Part shown: piece after piece, positions 6,801 through 9,600 of the stretch
Layout: each line of letters starts with the position of its first letter
Position numbering within the stretch: the stretch's first letter is position 1
Assembly: GCA_902795835.1 (NCBI GenBank)
Contig: CADBNA010000497.1
Span: 1 to 9,600 of the forward strand
Length of the DNA: 9,600 bases
Direction: 5' to 3'
Source: an uncultured Lachnospiraceae bacterium
Lineage (GTDB): Bacteria > Bacillota_A > Clostridia > Lachnospirales > Lachnospiraceae
Program-made: the position numbers and the translations under genes
Notes under the pieces: generated by a model
The model's input: the letters and a program-made list of their open reading frames with translations, nothing else
Databases searched by the model: none
What the model was told of the DNA's origin: nothing

Positions 6801-8921
6801 AGAAAGCTGGAAAATGTCGCCGCTCTTGATCCCGGAAACCTCAAACCGGAAGTATCTGTAGCTGGCGTCCGCCCCGTTCTCCACCATGAACTGGCAGCGC
6901 TGATTATTGGCAGCAGGCATGTCGTCATATCCTGTTTTCTCGTCGATAAGGCACCATTCTCCCTTAGGATCATTACGCCCAAGGAGCACCCAGTCGGTCG
7001 GGTTCCTGCCCGGATATGATTTTGTGTCGCCTCCGGTGTAGAGGAAATATCCTTTCGGGGTCAGCGGCTTATCAGCCTCGAATTCAACGAAGCATTTGTC
7101 ATTCTCCCAGACATCGGTGCTGTTGCACCATTTAGTGTCTGTGGTGCCGTCGATCAGTTTTTCAGGGCCCTGATCGGAATTGCCCCGAGTGCCGTCTATG
7201 AAAGTGAAACTGCTGATCGTTTCTACGTCTGCCCTGACGCTGAACTGAAGCTTCGCCTGTGCCTGCGCCGACTCGTTATCGTCGCGGTAGGTGATATCGG
7301 CAGTGATGTTATATGATTTGGATGTAAAGGTGTCCTGCGGGGTCAGGCCGCTCTTCGGCGATACTGTGAACGTAGCTGTCTCACCGGCTCCAAGGGATGT
7401 CCTGCTCAGATCTGAACAGTTCCAGCTGCTGTCGGAACCTAAGTCGGGCTGCTCCAGCGTGATCGTGTAGTTCCCGTTGTTGGTAATGGATACCGTCTCA
7501 GGGTCAGGCTGCGCGTAGCCTTCGTTCGATGTCCCGAAGTCGACCGTTTCCGGAGACACGGTGACCATGTAGACCGGCTGGATACTGTAGATCTGGTGCT
7601 GTGCTTCAGCGTCTGAGAAGTACCATCCGCAGTCTCTGCATGTCCAGAATTCATCGTGTCCTGTCTCACCGACTTTCGGCCAGCGCTTCTCGTTGTGCAT
7701 GAGGTCATGGCCGGCAGTCTTGTTCTCGTTATATGTTACAGGAATCTCGATGAGTTCTGACGAATAGTCTGTTCTCTTCTTCCCGTTATATTGTTCATTG
7801 AATACGTATACCTTATCTCCTGCTGTGAACTTACCGTTAAGGTCCACGTCAAAGGAGCCGTTTTCGGATGAAGGCTTTGATACGCGGCCGTAATATCTGA
7901 CCGTATCGTCAGCATCCTTTATGATCATAGAGATGTATTCGTTATCCCCTGTCTTCGCTTTCTGGTAGGGGACGGTCAGGACTTTTGTGTCCTTGTTATA
8001 TGCGATGCAGCAGGTGTCTAACTTAAAGCTGCTATGATTCGCCTTGAGTGTGATCTTCCAGCCGGAAGATCCGCCGTTCCGACTGACTTCACGGAGCGCG
8101 TCAGACCCCGGTTCACCTGAGTCTTTGCCGTTCTCCGCGTCGGACGTAAGAATGATATCGCTATATCCGAGGAAGCACGCCGGACGGATGCCCAGCTTAG
8201 GTGCGGTATCCCCGGATGGATCTGTGAAGATGTACTCGCCTTCTGTTTCGACGAGGCCGTTTCCCTTTACGTACGCCGCGGTGTTTCCGGAGTATCCTCT
8301 GGAGCCGAGCCACCAGCAGTTCTCATAGTTGTCCGGGTCGTCCGGGTCGAGCGCAAGAAGAGACTGATCGACTCTGCGAGCGGCATCTTTGATGGTCAGC
8401 GGCCATATCCTTTTTTCCATGCCGATGACTCCGCGCTGGCACTTGAACCAGTCTGTATCCAGGCCGCCCCAGTCGTCCTTGACTTCAAAATACCTCATCT
8501 GTATGGCTCCGGACTCTGGCACCGTCAGCTTGTCTTCATAATCTTCCATGTACCAGTAGAGCTCACTGTAGTCATACTCTAAGGCGTTGCGGAAATTCCA
8601 GTTGTCAGTGTCGATGTTTTCAGCAGCGAGAAGTCCGTATGTGCCTTCAGCGCTCATGCCTGTTCCGTTCACGCCGGTTATATACCATGGAATGGGATCA
8701 TCTGCCGTGTCCTGGCCGAACCAGAGCGTCTGGGCTCCGGACGTGTTGGCACCTGTCTCAAGCACACTCCTTCCGATATTCACCGCGGACTTCGTGTCAG
8801 CAGCATATGTCGCGCCTTCGTCCGCCGTGAGTGCTGTCGCTGTCCACATCAGAAAGACAACGGCGACCGTCATTATTCCGGTCAGCAGTACCGCCGTAAG
8901 GTTCTTCACTTTCTTTGTCAT
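3825..8921 (-). CDS. Large modular surface protein: DUF6273-like domain, four HYDIN-like/discoidin-like pairs, InlB-type repeat, Lys-rich C-terminus (1698 aa)
   Basis: Probable exported adhesin or glycan-binding protein. Residues 1-40 are a signal peptide (MTKKVKNLTA, long hydrophobic core, cleavage near ATYA). Residues 45-258 resemble DUF6273, with PIPWYITGVNG, NCWWLGSRGYSGNTAAYV and a GIRPACFLGYS end. Residues 285-398 are the beta domain that often follows it (GDNEYISMIIKDAD, YYGRV, VFNEQYNGKKRTDYSS). Residues 401-447 carry a CRDC knuckle (C428, C431). Four tandem pairs follow at 451-715, 717-979, 983-1235 and 1241-1506. Each has a HYDIN-like Ig module (DFGTSNEGY, VSITN, GETATFTVSPKSGL in pair 1) and an F5/8C or discoidin-like module (LIDGTTDTKW, DWVLLGRND, YRYFRFEV, FQLSEFEL). 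Residues 1507-1575 are one InlB/Listeria-Bacteroides repeat (VTFDANGGTV to VYAHW), then an (EP)n linker (1578-1587) and the shared Lys-rich domain (1594-1698). No catalytic domain, LPxTG or SLH is seen. GGAGG lies 7 nt before the ATG. It is the first gene of the operon with the 604-aa gene. Domain calls are from motifs; the ligand is unknown. Confidence 0.92.
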   Translation of the reverse strand: MTKKVKNLTAVLLTGIMTVAVVFLMWTATALTADEGATYAADTKSAVNIGRSVLETGANTSGAQTLWFGQDTADDPIPWYITGVNGTGMSAEGTYGLLAAENIDTDNWNFRNALEYDYSELYWYMEDYEDKLTVPESGAIQMRYFEVKDDWGGLDTDWFKCQRGVIGMEKRIWPLTIKDAARRVDQSLLALDPDDPDNYENCWWLGSRGYSGNTAAYVKGNGLVETEGEYIFTDPSGDTAPKLGIRPACFLGYSDIILTSDAENGKDSGEPGSDALREVSRNGGSSGWKITLKANHSSFKLDTCCIAYNKDTKVLTVPYQKAKTGDNEYISMIIKDADDTVRYYGRVSKPSSENGSFDVDLNGKFTAGDKVYVFNEQYNGKKRTDYSSELIEIPVTYNENKTAGHDLMHNEKRWPKVGETGHDEFWTCRDCGWYFSDAEAQHQIYSIQPVYMVTVSPETVDFGTSNEGYAQPDPETVSITNNGNYTITLEQPDLGSDSSWNCSDLSRTSLGAGETATFTVSPKSGLTPQDTFTSKSYNITADITYRDDNESAQAQAKLQFSVRADVETISSFTFIDGTRGNSDQGPEKLIDGTTDTKWCNSTDVWENDKCFVEFEADKPLTPKGYFLYTGGDTKSYPGRNPTDWVLLGRNDPKGEWCLIDEKTGYDDMPAANNQRCQFMVENGADASYRYFRFEVSGIKSGDIFQLSEFELIAKALDVTYLKVSPCKIDFGAEPQGYEQPEAKTISITNTEASDITITQPESEYYDISELSKTTIAQGETADFTATPKVGLISGGNGGKGIYDEALLINYKDQRGHTASRQVRLAFYVKDDAETLTRFRLLDGTRGEDESPLKNLIDGDRETTYLTHNSTWASKSGFVDFETDDPVVPEKFVLVTAKEDIGGRSRHPRHFRLYGKNSLEGEWTQLYQIEWAQIEQKPLVPYEYTVNNDSGAAYRYFRWECYGTTNDIGFMLGEIELIATPRKQGTLILPSRKLDFGTWSEGYDKPDSKKVEITNKEVVPVTLEQPSLDGYTIGALSKKTLQPGEKATFTIAPEAGLAPGDHSDYLKLHYNDGEETYKLLQVDFKVAQELFGGFSVTDSSPGGKTNGADKLVDGDINTKWMSNKLVQWDDGKCFVEFRTGIPLMTYGYVLTTCKDTENKPQANPKDWKLFGKNSKTGKWVLLSSVVNDNVLEAVNSKDYVFSVSNSAKNFYQEYRFEVSDVQSGTNFQLAELRLLTNSEQEGYINTYPTDVRFETSAEGYEDPEAKTVTITNYRLPAVTLNKPTAVNYDIIRFQKTILKRGETLSFIVKPKMGLLFGNYNEDLKISYTDSKGAMHTLTVPLHFTVEAQGSWAKGPDDLQFIYGTPGIVDEAAGINQGPEMLLDGNVETKWCNHVGEHWSQTDGKCYIDFKTSDQMIPTRYSYTTGGDSYSYQGRIPREWKLFGRNSEDEPWTVIDSVNKDQGNGNYERFEYSIPNDTLAAYQYYRFEVVLLKAGTTFQLSEFELFLIPPKTVTFDANGGTVDPVVLKTGSGRKIAKLPVPENGEEKFAGWYTEPEGGKRVTEDTVFKEDMTVYAHWGEEPEPEPEPEPDPATKKKANPAVFRGKTVKASAKKLKKKAVIIKRKAAIYIAKKKGTVTFTKVSVNKKKYAKKFLINKKTGKITLKKGIKKGLYKFRIRIRDTGNKIFRAKSKVITVTIKVR
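3828..4142 (-). repeat. Shared Lys-rich C-terminal domain, copy C
   Basis: Encodes residues 1594-1698 of the large protein. Order: RGKTVKASAKKLKKKAVIIK, then KVSVNKKKYAKKFLINKK, TGKITLKKGIKKGLYKF and TIKVR. It is closest to copy B in both protein and DNA. Confidence 0.9.
4156..4191 (-). repeat. Hexanucleotide tandem repeat encoding the Glu-Pro linker
   Basis: Plus-strand units are GGGTCT, GGTTCC, GGTTCA, GGTTCA, GGCTCC and GGTTCT, six imperfect 6-mers. They encode the alternating Glu-Pro linker (around residues 1578-1588) between the InlB-type repeat and the Lys-rich domain. Changes in unit number would keep the frame and only alter linker length. Confidence 0.8.
4197..4403 (-). other. InlB/Listeria-Bacteroides type repeat (one copy)
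   Basis: Residues 1507-1575 read VTFDANGGTVDP, KFAGWYTEPEGGKRV and MTVYAHW. This is the hallmark order of the beta-grasp repeat found in internalin B and many Firmicutes surface proteins, usually acting as a stalk or adhesion module. Only one copy is present. Confidence 0.88.
4404..5201 (-). repeat. HYDIN-like/discoidin-like pair 4
   Basis: Residues 1241-1506. The HYDIN-like part contains RFETSAEGYEDPEAKTVTIT and KPKMGLLFGNY. The discoidin-like part contains LLDGNVETKWC, KCYIDFKT, REWKLFGRNS, YQYYRFEV and FQLSEFEL. It keeps the two cysteines (C1390, C1404) present in pair 1. Confidence 0.85.
5217..5975 (-). repeat. HYDIN-like/discoidin-like pair 3
   Basis: Residues 983-1235. The HYDIN-like part contains DFGTWSEGYDKPDSKKVEIT and GEKATFTIAPEAGLAPGD. 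The discoidin-like part contains KLVDGDINTKW, KCFVEF, KDWKLFGKNS, QEYRFEV and FQLAELRL. The first cysteine of pairs 1 and 4 is replaced by Met (1120). Confidence 0.85.
5985..6773 (-). repeat. HYDIN-like/discoidin-like pair 2 (most diverged)
   Basis: Residues 717-979. The HYDIN-like part contains DFGAEPQGYEQPEAKTISIT and a glycine-rich insert (SGGNGGKG, 793-800). The discoidin-like part contains NLIDGDRETTY, GFVDFETDDP, RHFRLYGKNS, YRYFRWE and LGEIELIA. Both cysteines and the KW of the TKW signature are lost, so its ligand site probably differs. Confidence 0.82.
6777..7571 (-). repeat. HYDIN-like/discoidin-like pair 1
   Basis: Residues 451-715. The HYDIN-like part contains VDFGTSNEGYAQPDPETVSI and GETATFTVSPKSGL. 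The discoidin-like part contains KLIDGTTDTKWCN, KCFVEFEADKP, NPTDWVLLGRND, SYRYFRFEV and FQLSEFEL. Cysteines C599 and C610 are equivalent to C1390 and C1404 of pair 4. Confidence 0.87.
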
Positions 8922-8927
8922 ATCATA

Positions 8928-8933
8928 GCCTCC
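8928..8933 (-). promoter_or_regulatory. Ribosome binding site of the 1698-aa gene
   Basis: The minus strand reads GGAGGC, with GGAGG 7 nt before ATG 8921. An out-of-frame ATG (8926-8924) lies in the spacer and is too close to the site to compete. Confidence 0.8.
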
Positions 8934-8969
8934 GTAATATAAGTCCTGCTCTGTTTACCCGATCCCCTT

Positions 8970-9004
8970 TATTAATATAGATACATAAGTACTGATTTCT
9001 CCCA
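8970..9004 (-). promoter_or_regulatory. Leader element shared with the 483-aa gene (copy 2)
   Basis: The minus strand starts TGGGAGAAATCAG and runs into TTATGTATCTATAT (8988-8975) and TAATA. This is the counterpart of plus-strand 281-318. It begins almost exactly where transcription should start from the -10 at 9015-9010, so here it would form the 5' part of an mRNA leader of about 80 nt. Confidence 0.5.
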
Positions 9005-9009
9005 TTTGT

Positions 9010-9040
9010 ATTATAGTACGATCCTGTAAATGAAGGTGAA
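9010..9040 (-). promoter_or_regulatory. Probable promoter of the minus-strand operon
   Basis: The minus strand has a perfect TATAAT (9015-9010). The best -35 is TTCACC (9040-9035), 4 of 6 matches with a long 19-nt spacer. A second TTCAC lies exactly 11 nt further upstream (9051-9047), one helical turn away, which could be an activator site helping a weak -35. Confidence 0.6.
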
Positions 9041-9070
9041 AAAATAGTGAATAAAAAGAAATTGGCGATG

Positions 9071-9079
9071 TGGTATAAT
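9071..9079 (+). promoter_or_regulatory. Extended -10 promoter of the proline iminopeptidase gene
   Basis: TGGTATAAT is a perfect extended -10 (TGn plus TATAAT). The place for a -35 (around 9051-9056) is A-rich and does not match TTGACA, as is usual for extended -10 promoters. The expected start is near 9086, giving a leader of about 60 nt. It diverges from the operon promoter about 60 bp away. Confidence 0.7.
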
Positions 9080-9146
9080 GATGGCAGAAATGACTAGAAC
9101 GATGTGCCGGAATACTTTTGTCTGAAATGTTACAAGGAGGAGAACT

Positions 9147-9600
9147 ATGACTGAAGGTTATATGCCTTATAAAGGCTTCAAGACATGGTACAAGATCGTA
9201 GGAGAGCCATCGGACAAAGCTCCTTTGATCCTGCTGCACGGCGGACCGGGCGCCTGCCACAACTACATGGAACCGTACGAGGCGATTGCTGAAAGGTTCG
9301 GAAGACAGGTCATCACGTACGACCAGATCGGATGCGGAAAATCGCCGATCCCTCATCAGGAGGACGACTTCTATACGATTCAGCTGTGGGTAGACGAGCT
9401 TGACGAGCTTCGTAAATACCTCGGCATCAAAGAGTGCTATCTTCTCGGCCACTCATGGGGAACGATCCTTGCCATGGAATATATCCTCAGAGGAAAGGGA
9501 GAAGGCGTAAAGGGCATGATCCTCGCAAGCGGACTCTGCTCTATCGACATCTGGCTCGAAGAAGCGAACAGATATGTGGATTATCTTCCGGAAGACCTCG
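9147..9600 (+). CDS. pip: Proline iminopeptidase-type alpha/beta hydrolase, N-terminal 151 residues (3' end outside window)
   Basis: Proline iminopeptidases (peptidase family S33) remove N-terminal proline from peptides in the cytoplasm, feeding amino-acid use in peptide-fermenting bacteria. The 151 visible residues have the expected order: LILLHGGPG (27-35), the oxyanion-hole motif of the family; YDQIGCGKS (58-66); and GHSWG (101-105), the nucleophile elbow with Ser103. The Asp and His of the triad lie beyond the window edge. There is no signal peptide. AAGGAGG (9134-9140) lies 6 nt before ATG 9147, and an extended -10 promoter stands upstream, so the gene starts its own transcription unit. 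The symbol is by family; related S33 hydrolases can have other peptide or ester substrates, and the full sequence would be needed to tell. Confidence 0.85.
   Translation, partial: MTEGYMPYKGFKTWYKIVGEPSDKAPLILLHGGPGACHNYMEPYEAIAERFGRQVITYDQIGCGKSPIPHQEDDFYTIQLWVDELDELRKYLGIKECYLLGHSWGTILAMEYILRGKGEGVKGMILASGLCSIDIWLEEANRYVDYLPEDL

Noticed and set aside
4404..7571. Regular repeats as a possible CRISPR or DNA-level tandem array
   Set aside because: The period is about 790 bp, likeness is at protein level and the reading frame is intact, so these are protein domains.
8955..9452. Minus-strand open frame of 165 codons
   Set aside because: Antisense to the proline iminopeptidase gene, whose motifs (HGGPG, GHSWG) are unambiguous, and it runs through both promoters.
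1..9600. tRNA, rRNA, transposase, phage or defence genes
   Set aside because: No cloverleaf, rRNA motif or recognisable mobile or defence protein was seen in any supported reading frame.

Overview
The window looks like a chromosomal piece of an anaerobic Gram-positive bacterium of the class Clostridia, probably a gut or oral member of Eubacteriales. The grounds are strong GGAGG-type ribosome sites, Gram-positive signal peptides ending in A/V/T-Y-A, DUF6273-like and HYDIN-like surface modules, and a Lys-rich C-terminal domain that I associate with surface proteins of this group. No species can be named from the sequence alone.

Layout. Bases 1-193 hold the 3' end of a metallophosphoesterase gene, closed by a terminator (214-248). 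A leader then precedes a plus-strand gene for a 483-aa secreted protein (391-1842), which ends at a very strong hairpin terminator (1873-1915). After a short spacer with GC-rich repeats, two genes converge from the minus strand: a 1698-aa modular surface protein (8921-3825) followed after 33 nt by a 604-aa secreted protein (3791-1977), almost certainly one operon. A 225-nt divergent promoter region (8922-9146) separates this operon from a plus-strand proline iminopeptidase-type alpha/beta hydrolase gene that runs off the right edge (9147-9600+).

The centre of the window, about 8.5 kb, is a cluster of three paralogous exported proteins. All three have an N-terminal signal peptide, different outward-facing modules (a Ca-loop-like domain; beta-strand repeats; a DUF6273-like domain plus four HYDIN-like/discoidin-like pairs), and the same roughly 100-residue Lys/Val-rich C-terminal domain. 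None has a sortase motif, SLH or choline-binding repeats, so this shared C-terminus is the natural candidate for surface retention. The large protein resembles a glycan- or host-surface-binding adhesin.

The most notable non-coding signal is a leader of about 40 bp that is similar upstream of the 483-aa gene (281-318, plus) and of the 1698-aa gene (9004-8970, minus). It includes an exact 14-base match and suggests shared regulation of the two oppositely placed units. The flanking phosphoesterase and peptidase genes look like ordinary housekeeping neighbours.
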